64,000 bases of DNA from Litchfieldia alkalitelluris (GCF_002019645.1 NZ_KV917374.1:2244696-2308695), one strand, 5' to 3'. Counted from the first letter of the stretch, positions 7,771 to 19,225 are shown. Numbers and translations: made by a program. Notes: a model not told the origin generated them from the sequence alone.

Positions 7771-9543
7771 ATGCATGATCACCTAAGGGAGAAGTTATCT
7801 TTATTACCAGCTCAACCTGGTTGTTATTTAATGAAAGACCGTCAAGGGACAATCATCTATGTTGGAAAAGCAAAGATCCTAAAAAACCGTGTGAAATCAT
7901 ATTTTACTGGTTCACATGATGGTAAAACGTTACGACTTGTTAATGAAATTGTAGACTTTGAATATATTGTTACCTCTTCAAATATAGAAGCATTAATCCT
8001 CGAACTGAATTTAATCAAAAAATATGACCCAAAATATAATATCATGTTAAAGGACGATAAAAGTTATCCTTTTATAAAGGTTACTGCTGAAAAGCAGCCT
8101 CGTCTAATCATCACTCGCAATGTGAAAAAAGATAAAGGAAAATACTTTGGTCCATACCCAAATGTGCAAGCAGCAAATGAAACAAAACGATTATTGGATA
8201 GAATTTATCCTTTAAGAAAATGTTCTACCTTACCAGATAAGGTTTGTTTATACTATCATATCGGACAATGTCTTGCCCCGTGTATACAGCCTGTTAGTGA
8301 TGACACAAATAAAGAAATTGTAGATAATATCATCAAATTTCTAAATGGGGGCTATAAGGGCATTAAGATTGAGTTAACCGAGAAGATGATGAAGGCTTCT
8401 GAGGAACTAGATTTCGAACGGGCAAAAGAATATCGAGATCAAATTGCACATATCGAAACAACGATGGAAAAACAAAAGATGACCATGACCGACTTTATTG
8501 ATCGTGATGTATTTGGATATTCATACGACAAGGGCTGGATGTGTGTTCAAGTCTTTTTTATTCGTCAAGGGAAATTAATCGAACGGGATGTATCACTTTT
8601 TCCTATCTATAATGAACCGGAAGAGGATTTCTTAACATTTTTAGGTCAGTTTTACACCGTAACAAATCACTTTAAACCAAAAGAAGTATTAGTCCCAGCT
8701 ACAGTAGACAAAGAATTAGCTGAACAGCTTTTAGAAGTAACTGTTGCACAGCCTAGCCGTGGGAAGAAGAAAGATTTAATGGAGCTTGCAAGTAAGAATG
8801 CAAAAATTGCTCTTAAGGAGAAGTTTTCATTAATTGAGCGTGATGAAGAGCGAACCATTAAAGCAACAGAAAATTTAGGACAAACTCTAGGAATACCGAC
8901 ACCACATAGAATAGAAGCATTTGACAATTCGAATATTCAAGGTACTGATCCAGTATCGGCGATGATTGTTTTTGTTGATGGAAAACCTAGTAAAAATGAT
9001 TACCGTAAATATAAAATTAAGACAGTAAAGGGACCTGATGATTATGACTCAATGAGAGAAGTTGTCAGACGTCGTTACAGTCGAGCACTAAAAGAACAAC
9101 TTCCTCTCCCTGATTTAATTATCATTGATGGAGGGAAAGGCCATTTAGCAGCAGTTAAAGAGGTACTCGAAGATGAATTAGGATTGGATTTACCTGTAGC
9201 TGGATTAGCGAAGGATGAGAAGCACCGAACATCAGAGCTTCTGATTGGTGACCCACCTGAAATTACGAAGCTGGAACGAAATAGTCAAGAATTTTATTTA
9301 CTTCAACGAATTCAAGATGAGGTGCATCGATTTGCGATTACCTTCCATCGTCAGATTCGAAGTAAATCCGCATTTCAGTCTGTTTTGGATGAGATACCTG
9401 GTGTAGGCGAGAAGAGAAAGAAAGCACTACTAAAATACTTTGGTTCAGTAAAAAAGCTAAAAGAAGCTACAGTTGATGAAATTCAAGCCGCAAAAATCCC
9501 TCGACATACGGCAGAACTCATTTTTGAGAAGCTAAAAGAATAG
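7771..9543 (+). CDS. uvrC: UvrABC nucleotide excision repair subunit C
   Basis: A 590-residue UvrC, which makes the dual incision on either side of a DNA lesion marked by UvrA/UvrB. Visible parts in order: GIY-YIG domain (about residues 14-92, with [18 protein letters not shown]), a Cys-rich stretch around [21 protein letters not shown] (about 153-173), a UVR segment near 200-235, the RNase H-like nuclease ([11 protein letters not shown] near 380, [11 protein letters not shown] near 450) and tandem HhH motifs at the end ([19 protein letters not shown]). Start: TTAGGAG at 7756 is 8 bases before the ATG at 7771; in-frame ATGs at 7747-7753 lie upstream of it. Confidence 0.95.
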   Translation: MHDHLREKLSLLPAQPGCYLMKDRQGTIIYVGKAKILKNRVKSYFTGSHDGKTLRLVNEIVDFEYIVTSSNIEALILELNLIKKYDPKYNIMLKDDKSYPFIKVTAEKQPRLIITRNVKKDKGKYFGPYPNVQAANETKRLLDRIYPLRKCSTLPDKVCLYYHIGQCLAPCIQPVSDDTNKEIVDNIIKFLNGGYKGIKIELTEKMMKASEELDFERAKEYRDQIAHIETTMEKQKMTMTDFIDRDVFGYSYDKGWMCVQVFFIRQGKLIERDVSLFPIYNEPEEDFLTFLGQFYTVTNHFKPKEVLVPATVDKELAEQLLEVTVAQPSRGKKKDLMELASKNAKIALKEKFSLIERDEERTIKATENLGQTLGIPTPHRIEAFDNSNIQGTDPVSAMIVFVDGKPSKNDYRKYKIKTVKGPDDYDSMREVVRRRYSRALKEQLPLPDLIIIDGGKGHLAAVKEVLEDELGLDLPVAGLAKDEKHRTSELLIGDPPEITKLERNSQEFYLLQRIQDEVHRFAITFHRQIRSKSAFQSVLDEIPGVGEKRKKALLKYFGSVKKLKEATVDEIQAAKIPRHTAELIFEKLKE

Positions 9544-9581
9544 AACTTTCTTAATATCTTATTTATAACTAAAATTTAGTC

Positions 9582-9610
9582 TTGCGCATTTTGAGTGAAC
9601 AGGGTATAAT
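9582..9610 (+). promoter_or_regulatory. Promoter of the lysC leader
   Basis: TTGCGC at 9582-9587, 17-base spacer, TATAAT at 9605-9610; predicted start near 9617, about 30 bases ahead of the lysine riboswitch. Confidence 0.65.
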
Positions 9611-9643
9611 TTGATACAGTTTAATACACTTCATATTTTTTGA

Positions 9644-9835
9644 AGTGAAGATAGAGGTGCGGGCTTCAAAAGTAAGCAATAAGAGGAGAATGAGCTCCAA
9701 TGATTATTGCCCAAAGGGGAGATCGCCGAAGTAAAGAAGGACTCACTGCTTTCTTTGCTGGTTCTGTGTTTAAGAGATGCAGAATTGTCAAGATATTATA
9801 TCTTGGAGAGCTATCTCACGGTGTGAATCGGACTT
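9644..9835 (+). promoter_or_regulatory. Lysine riboswitch (L box) upstream of lysC
   Basis: The conserved core blocks are present in order: AGATAGAGGTGCGGGCTTC (9650-9668), AGAGGAGAATG, GGGGAGATCGCCGAAGTAAA (near 9716), CTTTGCTGGTTCTGTG, TGTCAAGATATTATATCTTGGAGAGCTATCTC. This is the layout of the B. subtilis lysC leader. With lysine bound, the terminator at 9857-9888 should form and lysC be switched off. Confidence 0.93.
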
Positions 9836-9856
9836 TTTAACATTTTCGTAAATCAC

Positions 9857-9888
9857 AGCAATGAGATAATTCTCATTGCTTTTTTTAT
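9857..9888 (+). terminator. Riboswitch-controlled terminator of lysC
   Basis: Perfect 10-bp stem AGCAATGAGA / TCTCATTGCT with a TAAT loop and a run of T residues from 9880. It is the expression platform of the lysine riboswitch. Confidence 0.9.
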
Positions 9889-9958
9889 TGGTCTTTTTCA
9901 GTGAGGAATATAGTTTTTCTAGATATGCACAAATAAGCATGGTAAAGGGTGGAGTTTA

Positions 9959-11197
9959 GTGGGAATTATTGTACAAAAATTTGGTGGAACATCGGTTGGC
10001 TCAGTTGAACGAATTCTTAATGTGGCGAATAGGGTTATTGCAGAGGTTGAAGCGGGTAATCAAGTTGTTGTAGTTGTTTCAGCGATGGGAAAGACAACAG
10101 ATGAATTAGTTCGATTAGCTGGTGAGATTACAAGCAACCCTAGCAAAAGAGAGATGGATATGTTACTTACGACTGGGGAGCAAGTGACGATTTCACTTCT
10201 TTCACTTGCAATTGGGCAAAAAGGGTATGAAGCAGTTTCTTATACTGGCTGGCAAGCAGGTATCCAAACGGAAGCTGTACATAGCAATGCTCGAATCACA
10301 AACATTGACACAACTAAAGTAAAACAACGTCTTGAAGAAGGGAAAATTGTCGTTGTTGCAGGATTCCAAGGTGCTACAGTTGACGGAGAAATAACTACTT
10401 TAGGTCGTGGTGGGTCAGACACAACAGCGGTGGCTTTAGCGGCAGCATTAAAGGCGGACAAATGTGATATTTATACAGACGTAACTGGAGTTTTTACAAC
10501 AGATCCACGCTACTTAAAATCAGCTAGAAAGCTACACTCTGTTTCATATGACGAAATGCTTGAGTTAGCGAATCTTGGAGCAGGAGTTCTTCACCCAAGA
10601 GCAGTAGAGTTTGCTAAAAATTATTCAATGCCTTTAGAGGTACGTTCAAGTATGGAAGCTGAACATGGAACGATTATTGAGGAGGAAGTATCAATGGAAA
10701 AGAATTTAGTAGTTAGAGGAATTGCGTTTGAGGATCAAGTAACAAGAGTCACAGTTTGTGGGCTTCCTAATGGACTTCACACACTTTCAACAATTTTCAC
10801 TACATTAGCGGGTAATGGACTTAATGTAGATATTATAATTCAAAGTACAACAAACGTAGATACAACAAATATCTCATTCTCAGTAAAAACAGCAGACTTA
10901 GATGAGACAGTTCGTGTACTGGAAGAAAATCGAGAAGCTCTAAATTTTGAAAACATTGAACATGAGGATGGATTAGCTAAAGTTTCAATCGTCGGGTCTG
11001 GGATGATCTCTAATCCTGGAGTTGCTGCTGAAATGTTCCAAGTCCTTGCTAATAATGAAATTCAAGTGAAGATGGTTAGTACATCTGAAATAAAAGTATC
11101 AACAGTTGTTGAACAAGCGAGTATGGTAAAAGCTGTTGAGGCATTACATGATGCCTTTGAATTATCAGTGGAAGAAAAGCAAGAGGTAAAAGCATAA
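9959..11197 (+). CDS. lysC: Aspartate kinase II (lysine-controlled), alpha subunit
   Basis: A 412-residue aspartokinase that phosphorylates L-aspartate, the first step to diaminopimelate, lysine, threonine and methionine. The kinase motif KFGGTSVGS is at residues 7-15; two ACT domains fill about 262-405. The GTG start at 9959 has GGGTGGAG ahead and gives the canonical [11 protein letters not shown]-terminus. The lysine riboswitch upstream agrees with the lysine-responsive isozyme. An internal in-frame ATG with its own strong ribosome site encodes the beta subunit (separate entry). A large inverted repeat follows. Confidence 0.95.
   Translation: MGIIVQKFGGTSVGSVERILNVANRVIAEVEAGNQVVVVVSAMGKTTDELVRLAGEITSNPSKREMDMLLTTGEQVTISLLSLAIGQKGYEAVSYTGWQAGIQTEAVHSNARITNIDTTKVKQRLEEGKIVVVAGFQGATVDGEITTLGRGGSDTTAVALAAALKADKCDIYTDVTGVFTTDPRYLKSARKLHSVSYDEMLELANLGAGVLHPRAVEFAKNYSMPLEVRSSMEAEHGTIIEEEVSMEKNLVVRGIAFEDQVTRVTVCGLPNGLHTLSTIFTTLAGNGLNVDIIIQSTTNVDTTNISFSVKTADLDETVRVLEENREALNFENIEHEDGLAKVSIVGSGMISNPGVAAEMFQVLANNEIQVKMVSTSEIKVSTVVEQASMVKAVEALHDAFELSVEEKQEVKA
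10694..11197 (+). CDS. lysC: Aspartate kinase II, beta subunit (internal in-frame start within lysC)
   Basis: ATG at residue 246 of lysC, in the same frame, preceded by GAGGAGGAAG (10679-10688), a strong ribosome site with ideal spacing. It would yield a 167-residue protein made of the two ACT domains. In B. subtilis, lysC is known to produce an alpha and a beta subunit from such nested starts, forming an alpha2-beta2 enzyme. The match of position and signal supports the same here. Confidence 0.75.
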   Translation: MEKNLVVRGIAFEDQVTRVTVCGLPNGLHTLSTIFTTLAGNGLNVDIIIQSTTNVDTTNISFSVKTADLDETVRVLEENREALNFENIEHEDGLAKVSIVGSGMISNPGVAAEMFQVLANNEIQVKMVSTSEIKVSTVVEQASMVKAVEALHDAFELSVEEKQEVKA

Positions 11198-11226
11198 TTT
11201 CTTTGAAGGTATTGTAAAAAAGAAGA

Positions 11227-11294
11227 AGGATGACTATAAATTAACATCTGTCTTATAAAGAATTAGAGACAGGTTAAACTAAAGTAGTCATCCT
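11227..11294 (-). terminator. Nested inverted repeat between convergent lysC and yslB
   Basis: Outer arms AGGATGACTA and TAGTCATCCT enclose a second pair, CTGTCT and AGACAG with flanking TTAA. Read on the minus strand the outer stem is followed by TCTTCTTTTTT, so it suits termination of yslB; it may also stop lysC transcripts. Confidence 0.6.
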
Positions 11295-11316
11295 AAGAAG
11301 TAAGTATAGAGTTATT

Positions 11317-11757
11317 TTATTCTTTATCCCATTTAACCGTAAAAATGACTTGATTTACTCTTTTTTTATGTTGTTCATATGCTTCGGTTAATTGATTTTT
11401 ATGCTGCTGTATTTGTTGAGCAAGAAATCCTGCTTCAAGCTGAAATGAGTGCTCTTCATTTTTCTTCATTCGCGAAGTGACCATCTGATTTGTTAAATGG
11501 AATTCGTACTCATTTTTTTTCAGTGTATGGATGGTTAGTTCCCCCCAGCCAGCGCGTTTAAAGAAAGATATGATATCATCTATAGAATCAAGGGGATATT
11601 TTCTTGCAAGGTTTTTACCAGCCCAATAAAGGAGCTGTGATGCATTTTTACCCAATAAATCCGATAGTACCTCTTCTCGTATTAGTTCATATCCAAATGC
11701 AGGTACACTTAGATTGGAGTGCTCTAAATTAGATTGATTTGATAATACTTGTTTCAA
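11317..11757 (-). CDS. yslB: YslB family protein (DUF2507)
   Basis: A 146-residue soluble protein containing FGYELIREEVLSDLLGK, LLYWAGKNLARKYPLDS and FQLEAGFLAQQIQ, the conserved blocks of the YslB/DUF2507 family. These lie in the same order and spacing as in B. subtilis YslB. The fold is the heme-NO-binding/V4R-like type; the function is not established. The start is TTG at 11757 with AGGGGAATGAG ahead. It is transcribed against lysC and away from sdhC, as in B. subtilis. Confidence 0.85.
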   Translation of the reverse strand: MKQVLSNQSNLEHSNLSVPAFGYELIREEVLSDLLGKNASQLLYWAGKNLARKYPLDSIDDIISFFKRAGWGELTIHTLKKNEYEFHLTNQMVTSRMKKNEEHSFQLEAGFLAQQIQQHKNQLTEAYEQHKKRVNQVIFTVKWDKE

Positions 11758-12085
11758 CTCTCATTCCCCTCTTTCCTTTTATATTATATATCAACTAAAG
11801 GTTAGTAACACATGAATTTCACTTTATTTTTTAAGTTACCTTTGAAAACTTTGTTCCTTTTGCAAGGTCTTTAAATTCACTGTGAACTATGGTAAATATG
11901 GGAACTTTTCTTCCTAGAACTGAAACCGAAATTTTGCAAATAGTTTGTTTTGCTTTAAACTAGGATGATTAGAAGCATCATTCAGAATAGAGACTTTAGG
12001 GGTTAAAGCGATTTATTAAAGTGGGGAAGAAACTGGGATTTTTAAAAATTTTAAATTTTATTGAACAATTTGTGTACGCGTTTTC
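11758..12085. other. Intergenic region between divergent yslB and sdhC, no gene seen
   Basis: AT-rich sequence with many stops in all frames and no convincing ribosome site. It must contain the yslB promoter on the minus strand, but I could not pick one with confidence. Confidence 0.5.
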
Positions 12086-12114
12086 TTGACGGTCAAACCG
12101 TATGAGAGTAAAAT
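12086..12114 (+). promoter_or_regulatory. SigA-type promoter of sdhCAB with overlapping palindromes
   Basis: TTGACG at 12086-12091, 17-base spacer, TAAAAT at 12109-12114. The -35 is part of a palindrome TTGAC-G-GTCAA (12086-12096), overlapped by ACGGT-CAA-ACCGT (12089-12101). Predicted start is near 12121, leaving a leader of about 190 nt before sdhC. Confidence 0.6.
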
Positions 12115-12311
12115 GAACTTGTTAAGTTATACTGATAAAGAATTCCGGTAAATTATGATAATATAGTCTATAGAAGTATATATATATTATAGTGTGGTAT
12201 TTCATTAGACTACCAAAATGATTTGCAAAGGTTTTCATTTTTGTCAGTCAAGCCTATGAAACTATCATTGGGGAAAATTGGTACTGTGTTAATTATCTAG
12301 GGGGGTAAAAG

Positions 12312-12923
12312 ATGGCAGGAAATCGTGAGTTTTTTTATCGCAGACTTCATTCGTTATTAGGAGTAATTCCGGTTGGGATCTTCTTAATTCAGCATTTAGT
12401 TGTAAATCATTTTGCAACTAAAAGTCCAGAGGCGTTTAATAGTGCTGCTCATTTTATGGAAAGTCTTCCATTTCGCTACGTATTAGAAGCATTTATTATT
12501 TTTATTCCGATTTTGTTTCATGCAATTTATGGACTATATATTGCTTTCACAGCGAGAAATAATGTGGGTAGATACGGATATTTCCGTAACTGGATGTTCT
12601 ATTTACAACGCGCAACAGGTGTAATTACGCTGATTTTCGTTGTGTGGCATGTATGGGAAACAAGAATTGCAGCAGCATTTGGTGCTGAGGTAAACTATGA
12701 TATGATGGCAAATATTCTAGCATCACCATTCATGTTAGTGTTCTATTTGGTGGGTGTTATTTCTACAACGTTCCACTTTGCTAATGGATTGTGGTCGTTT
12801 GCTGTAAGTTGGGGAATTACTGTTTCTCCACGTTCTCAACAGATTTCAACATTTGTAACACTTGGTATTTTCGTAGTTTTAACAATTATTGGTGTACGAT
12901 CAATTTTCGCTTTCGTCGGTTAA
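12312..12923 (+). CDS. sdhC: Succinate dehydrogenase cytochrome b558 subunit
   Basis: A 203-residue membrane anchor with five hydrophobic helices, of the Bacillus type that binds two hemes b and reduces menaquinone. Candidate heme-ligand histidines appear in REFFYRRLHSLLGV, LIQHLVVNH (about residue 28), FHAIYGLY (about 71), VVWHVWETR (about 113) and TTFHFANGLW (about 155). The ribosome site is unusually G-rich (AGGGGGG at 12300). In B. subtilis the small RNA FsrA pairs with the sdhC translation start under iron limitation; whether that occurs here is only inference. It is the first gene of sdhCAB. Confidence 0.95.
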   Translation: MAGNREFFYRRLHSLLGVIPVGIFLIQHLVVNHFATKSPEAFNSAAHFMESLPFRYVLEAFIIFIPILFHAIYGLYIAFTARNNVGRYGYFRNWMFYLQRATGVITLIFVVWHVWETRIAAAFGAEVNYDMMANILASPFMLVFYLVGVISTTFHFANGLWSFAVSWGITVSPRSQQISTFVTLGIFVVLTIIGVRSIFAFVG

Positions 12924-13019
12924 TTTCTAGTAGAATGATATGTTTAATATGAAATAGTATAAGTTGTGAGAGTGGGAGACCACTTTTTAGAGTTTCACTT
13001 TATAGGGGAGTGACTTACC

Positions 13020-14780
13020 ATGAGTAAAGGAAGAATTATTGTTGTCGGTGGTGGACTAGCCGGCTTAATGGCAACGATTAAAGCTGCAGAAGCGGGTGTT
13101 CAAGTCGATTTATTTTCACTAGTACCAGTAAAACGATCTCACTCGGTTTGTGCACAGGGTGGAATCAACGGTGCAGTAAATACAAAGGGTGAAGGTGACT
13201 CTCCGTGGGAGCACTTTGATGATACAGTATATGGTGGAGATTTCCTTGCAAATCAGCCACCAGTTAAGGCTATGTGTGATGCAGCGCCTGGAATCATTCA
13301 CTTATTAGACCGTATGGGTGTTATGTTCAATCGTACACCAGAAGGTTTACTTGATTTTAGACGTTTTGGTGGTACGCAGCATCACCGTACAGCATTTGCT
13401 GGTGCAACAACAGGTCAGCAATTACTATACGCTTTGGATGAGCAAGTTCGTCGCCATGAGGTTGCAGGGCTTGTAACGAAATACGAGGGATGGGAGTTCC
13501 TTGGCGCTGTTGTTGATGATGAAGGTGTTTGTCGTGGGATTACAGGACAAGATCTATCAACAATGGAAATTAAAACATTTCCTGCAGATGCAGTAATCAT
13601 GGCCACTGGTGGTCCTGGAATCATCTTTGGTAAATCCACGAACTCTGTTATTAATACAGGTTCTGCTGCATCAATTGTTTACCAACAAGGTGCATATTAT
13701 GCAAATGGAGAATTTATTCAAATCCATCCAACAGCGATTCCAGGAGATGATAAGCTACGCTTAATGAGTGAATCAGCTCGTGGTGAGGGTGGGCGTGTTT
13801 GGACATATAAAGATGGTAAGCCATGGTATTTCTTAGAAGAAAAATATCCAGCTTACGGAAATCTAGTTCCACGTGACATCGCAACACGTGAGATTTTTGA
13901 TGTGTGTGTTGAGCAGAAGCTTGGAATCAATGGAGAAAACATGGTTTTCTTAGATCTTTCACATAAAGATCCTAAGGAGCTTGATATTAAACTTGGTGGA
14001 ATCATTGAAATTTACGAAAAGTTCATGGGTGATGATCCACGTAAAGTTCCGATGAAAATTTTCCCAGCAGTTCACTATTCAATGGGTGGATTATGGGTTG
14101 ATTATGACCAAATGACAAATATACCAGGACTTTTTGCAGCTGGTGAGTGTGACTATTCACAACATGGTGCAAACAGACTTGGTGCGAACTCATTACTTTC
14201 AGCAATTTACGGTGGAATGGTTGCAGGACCTAACGCTGTTAAATATATTAATGGCCTTGCTAAGAGTACAGATTCAATTTCTTCTTCTGTATTTGACCGT
14301 CATGTGCAAGAAGAACAAGATAAATGGAATTCAATGATGTCATTAGATGGCACAGAGAATGCATATGTTCTTCATAAAGAGCTTGGAGAAATCATGACTG
14401 ACAATGTAACAGTTGTTCGTCACAATGACAAGCTTAAGCAAACAGATCAGAAGATTGAAGAATTACTAGAACGCTTTGGTAATATCAATATCAATGATAC
14501 GGCTAAATGGAGTAACCAAGGTGCTGTATTTACAAGACAATTAAAGAATATGCTTCACCTTTCACGCGTTGTGACAATCGGTGCATTGAACCGTAATGAA
14601 AGTCGTGGTGCTCACTACAAACCAGAATTCCCTGAGCGTAATGATGAAGATTTCCTAAAAACTACGATGGCTAAGTTCACTGGTGAGACAACAGCGCCAG
14701 CATTCCATTATGAAGAGGTTGACACATCACTGATCCAGCCACGTAAACGTGACTACTCTAAGAAGAAAGGGGAAAATTAA
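13020..14780 (+). CDS. sdhA: Succinate dehydrogenase flavoprotein subunit
   Basis: A 586-residue flavoprotein that oxidises succinate to fumarate in the citric acid cycle. The N-terminal FAD motif is IIVVGGGLAGLMATIKAAE (residues 6-24). SHSVCAQGGINGA (about 41-53) holds the histidine that binds FAD covalently in the family. The active-site region HPTAIPGDDKLRLMSESARGEGG lies near 239, and GANRLGANSLLSA near 382. AGGGGAG lies 9 bases ahead of the ATG. The length matches Bacillus SdhA. Confidence 0.97.
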   Translation: MSKGRIIVVGGGLAGLMATIKAAEAGVQVDLFSLVPVKRSHSVCAQGGINGAVNTKGEGDSPWEHFDDTVYGGDFLANQPPVKAMCDAAPGIIHLLDRMGVMFNRTPEGLLDFRRFGGTQHHRTAFAGATTGQQLLYALDEQVRRHEVAGLVTKYEGWEFLGAVVDDEGVCRGITGQDLSTMEIKTFPADAVIMATGGPGIIFGKSTNSVINTGSAASIVYQQGAYYANGEFIQIHPTAIPGDDKLRLMSESARGEGGRVWTYKDGKPWYFLEEKYPAYGNLVPRDIATREIFDVCVEQKLGINGENMVFLDLSHKDPKELDIKLGGIIEIYEKFMGDDPRKVPMKIFPAVHYSMGGLWVDYDQMTNIPGLFAAGECDYSQHGANRLGANSLLSAIYGGMVAGPNAVKYINGLAKSTDSISSSVFDRHVQEEQDKWNSMMSLDGTENAYVLHKELGEIMTDNVTVVRHNDKLKQTDQKIEELLERFGNININDTAKWSNQGAVFTRQLKNMLHLSRVVTIGALNRNESRGAHYKPEFPERNDEDFLKTTMAKFTGETTAPAFHYEEVDTSLIQPRKRDYSKKKGEN

Positions 14781-14783
14781 ACA

Positions 14784-15545
14784 ATGGCTGAACAAAAAGT
14801 AGTTAAATTTAAAATTACTCGTCAAGACAGTCCAGAGTCGGCCCCTTATGTATTAGAATTTGAGGTGCCATACCGTGCAAATATGAATGTTATATCTGCT
14901 TTAATGGAGTTCCGCAGAAATCCAGTTGATATTCATGGGAATAAGGTTGCCCCTGTATCTTGGGATAGTAACTGTCTAGAAGAAGTATGCGGTGCCTGTT
15001 CGATGGTGATTAATGGTAAGCCTCGTCAATCCTGTACAGCACTAATTGATCAGCTTGAACAACCAATTACTCTTGAGCCGATGAAAACTTTTCCTGTTGT
15101 ACGTGACCTTCAAGTCGACAGAAGAAGGATGTTTGATTCATTAAAGAAAGTTAAAGCATGGATTCCAATTGATGGAACATACGATTTGGGTCCTGGACCA
15201 CGTATGCCTGAGACAAAACGTCAATGGGCATATGAACTTTCAAAATGTATGACATGTGGTGTTTGTCTAGAAGCATGTCCAAATGTTAACAGCAAGTCTG
15301 ATTTCATCGGACCTGCACCATTATCACAAGTTCGCTTATTTAATGCTCATCCAACAGGGGCAATGAATAAAGCGGAACGTTTAGATGCAATTATGGATGA
15401 AGGTGGACTTACGAATTGTGGTAACTCACAAAACTGTGTCCAATCCTGTCCAAAGGGCATCCCATTAACAACATCTATTGCTGCATTAAACCGTGACACT
15501 ACGATTCAATCATTTAGAAACTTCTTCGGAAGTGATCAAGCTTAA
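14784..15545 (+). CDS. sdhB: Succinate dehydrogenase iron-sulfur subunit
   Basis: A 253-residue protein that carries electrons from SdhA to the membrane anchor. The N-terminal [2Fe-2S] ligands are in CLEEVCGACSMVINGKPRQSC (about residues 62-82). The C-terminal clusters are CMTCGVCLEACP (about 155-166) and CGNSQNCVQSCPKG (about 212-225). It starts 3 bases after sdhA with AAAGGGGAAAA overlapping the sdhA end. A 12-bp terminator follows, closing the operon. Confidence 0.97.
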   Translation: MAEQKVVKFKITRQDSPESAPYVLEFEVPYRANMNVISALMEFRRNPVDIHGNKVAPVSWDSNCLEEVCGACSMVINGKPRQSCTALIDQLEQPITLEPMKTFPVVRDLQVDRRRMFDSLKKVKAWIPIDGTYDLGPGPRMPETKRQWAYELSKCMTCGVCLEACPNVNSKSDFIGPAPLSQVRLFNAHPTGAMNKAERLDAIMDEGGLTNCGNSQNCVQSCPKGIPLTTSIAALNRDTTIQSFRNFFGSDQA

Positions 15546-15553
15546 TAATTCAT

Positions 15554-15592
15554 AGTCTGAATTCATGTTAATGTGGATTCAGGCTTTTTTTA
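15554..15592 (+). terminator. Terminator of sdhCAB
   Basis: AGTCTGAATTCA pairs with TGGATTCAGGCT over 12 positions (two wobbles), 8-base loop, then TTTTTTT. Confidence 0.88.
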
Positions 15593-15650
15593 TTTCGCCT
15601 AAAAAAATCAAAAAAGAGGTTAAATGATCCTTAATAACGTATATTTAATA

Positions 15651-15664
15651 TAAATACGCTTACA
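15651..15664 (+). promoter_or_regulatory. Possible CcpA site (cre) before glpK
   Basis: TAAATACGCTTACA matches the cre consensus except for two positions (G at 2, A at 5). It lies 44 bases before the glpK ATG. glpFK of B. subtilis is under catabolite repression, which makes the site plausible. Confidence 0.4.
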
Positions 15665-15683
15665 AATTAGTATTGAAACCTAA

Positions 15684-17198
<1,515 letters not shown>

Positions 17199-17265
17199 TG
17201 AATAACAGACTATGTAAAAGGAACAAAGCTTATGGATAACATCCTAAATAAAAGGTTAGGAAGAC

Positions 17266-17312
17266 AGGACCACATCGCATTTAATTAATGTTTTGTGGTC
17301 TCTTTCATTTGG
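17266..17312 (+). terminator. Leader hairpin between glpK and glpD, candidate GlpP-controlled terminator
   Basis: GGACCACA (17267-17274) pairs with TGTGGTCT (17294-17301), with additional pairing GCATT/AATG inside, followed by CTTTCATTT. In B. subtilis, GlpP plus glycerol 3-phosphate prevents termination in the glpD leader. Position and shape fit, but glpP is not in the window. Confidence 0.6.
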
Positions 17313-17358
17313 CGTGATTGTTTTTATTCAGCTTACTAGGCTTAAGGGAGATGATTAT

Positions 17359-19041
17359 GTGAATAGCTTCTCAGGAAAGCAAAGAGAATCGGTCTTACAA
17401 GCTTCTGAACATGAAAGATATGATGTCATTATTATTGGTGGGGGAATAACTGGTGCTGGCATTGCTCTAGATGCTACAACACGTGGTCTTAAGACAGCGT
17501 TATTTGAAATGCAAGACTTTGCGGCAGGAACATCAAGTCGGTCTACAAAACTGATTCATGGGGGTCTTCGCTATCTCAAACAGTTTGAAATAAAACTGGT
17601 TGCGGATGTAGGGAAAGAACGAGCGATTGTATATGAAAACGGTCCGCATGTAACCACCCCAGAATGGATGCTATTACCCATTTATAAGGGAGGAACCTTT
17701 GGGAAATTTTCCACCTCGATTGGACTCAGACTTTATGATTTTTTAGCAGGGGTGAAACGATATGAACGTAGAAAAATGCTTAATCGTAAAGAAACGTTAA
17801 ATAAAGCACCACTTTTAAAAAAAGAAGGCTTATTGGGTGGGGGCTATTATGTTGAATACCGAACAGATGACGCTAGGTTAACAATTGAAGTAGTTAAAAA
17901 GGCAGTTGAGCAAGGTGCTCAGGCAGTGAATTACACCAAGGTTGAGTCATTACTTTATGAAGATGAGAAGGTTAGCGGGGTGGTTGTGAAGGACCTTGTA
18001 ACTGGAAAAGAATATAAAGTGCTTGCCAAAAGAGTAATTAATGCTACAGGGCCCTGGGTAGACCAAATTAGAGAAATCGATGGTTCTAAAGAAAACAAGA
18101 CCTTGAAATTAACGAAAGGTGTTCATATTGTTATTGATCAGAAAAAATTCCCATTAAAACAAGCGATTTATTATGATACAAAAGATGGACGAATGGTATT
18201 TGCAATTCCAAGAGAGGGAAAAACGTATGTTGGAACAACCGATACATTTTATCAAGACGACTTAGCTTCTCCTACAGTTACAAAGGAAGATTGTGATTAT
18301 TTGATAACAACTATTCATGATATGTTCCCGAAGGTAAAGCTTACATTAGTGGATATAGAATCGAGCTGGGCAGGACTACGCCCACTTATTCATGAAGATG
18401 GCAAAAACCCTTCTGAAATTTCTAGGAAAGATGAGATTTGGCAGTCAAAATCAGGGTTAATCACAATTGCTGGAGGCAAGTTAACTGGCTTTCGAAAAAT
18501 GGCTGAGCAGGTTGTTGATACAATGATTGAGTCTTTAGATAAGGAACAAGATATGCCACTTGGCACATGTAAAACAAAAAACCTTCCAATTTCTGGTGGG
18601 GATGTGGGAGGATCAAAGGATTATAAACAATTTCTTGCTAAAAAAACAAGACAACTACTAAAGTATGATCTTGATAAAATGACCGCAGATAAATTGGTGC
18701 GCTTATATGGATCTAATATCGATAGAATAATTGACTATATGAAAGAAGACGATAGCAACGCACCAAAAACGGATTTACCTCTATATGTTCAAGCTATGCT
18801 ATTGTATTCACTCGAACATGAAATGACTTTGAATCCACTGGACTTTTTTGTTAGACGAACGGGGTCACTTTATTTTGATATCAATTGGGTCCTAACATTC
18901 AAAAAACAAGTTACTAGCTATATAGCTTCGTATTATAGGTGGTCTAATCAAACGAAAAGCTGCTATGAAAACAGTTTGGATCAAGTGCTAGGGGAATCTA
19001 GGATCGCACCCCTTGATCGAACAATTATAAAAATACGTTAG
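17359..19041 (+). CDS. glpD: Aerobic glycerol-3-phosphate dehydrogenase
   Basis: A 560-residue membrane-associated FAD enzyme that oxidises glycerol 3-phosphate to dihydroxyacetone phosphate and passes electrons to menaquinone. The FAD motif IIIGGGITGAGIALDATTRG is near residue 25; FAAGTSSRSTKLIHGGLRYL near 55 and AGLRPLIHEDGK near 340 are family signatures. I chose the GTG at 17359 because AAGGGAG at 17344-17350 lies 8 bases ahead; the frame is open further upstream but that part would overlap the leader hairpin. Together with GlpK it completes conversion of glycerol to a glycolytic intermediate. Confidence 0.95.
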   Translation: MNSFSGKQRESVLQASEHERYDVIIIGGGITGAGIALDATTRGLKTALFEMQDFAAGTSSRSTKLIHGGLRYLKQFEIKLVADVGKERAIVYENGPHVTTPEWMLLPIYKGGTFGKFSTSIGLRLYDFLAGVKRYERRKMLNRKETLNKAPLLKKEGLLGGGYYVEYRTDDARLTIEVVKKAVEQGAQAVNYTKVESLLYEDEKVSGVVVKDLVTGKEYKVLAKRVINATGPWVDQIREIDGSKENKTLKLTKGVHIVIDQKKFPLKQAIYYDTKDGRMVFAIPREGKTYVGTTDTFYQDDLASPTVTKEDCDYLITTIHDMFPKVKLTLVDIESSWAGLRPLIHEDGKNPSEISRKDEIWQSKSGLITIAGGKLTGFRKMAEQVVDTMIESLDKEQDMPLGTCKTKNLPISGGDVGGSKDYKQFLAKKTRQLLKYDLDKMTADKLVRLYGSNIDRIIDYMKEDDSNAPKTDLPLYVQAMLLYSLEHEMTLNPLDFFVRRTGSLYFDINWVLTFKKQVTSYIASYYRWSNQTKSCYENSLDQVLGESRIAPLDRTIIKIR

Positions 19042-19048
19042 TAATGGG

Positions 19049-19075
19049 AAAGGGGGGCTATTTGCTCCCCTTTTT
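19049..19075 (+). terminator. Terminator of glpD
   Basis: AAAGGGG and CCCCTTT arms with an inner GC pair, followed by TTTTT. Confidence 0.85.
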
Positions 19076-19225
19076 AAATTTTCTCCTATAAACCGTAACA
19101 CTTTAAGTAATATTAAATATGATAAAAACACAGGGATAAATAAATCTTATGTGACCGAGGGATTTGTACTGTACTTGGAGGTAAAGCGACACAGAAAAAA
19201 TTCGAGAAAGCGTTTGTTTTCAGTC

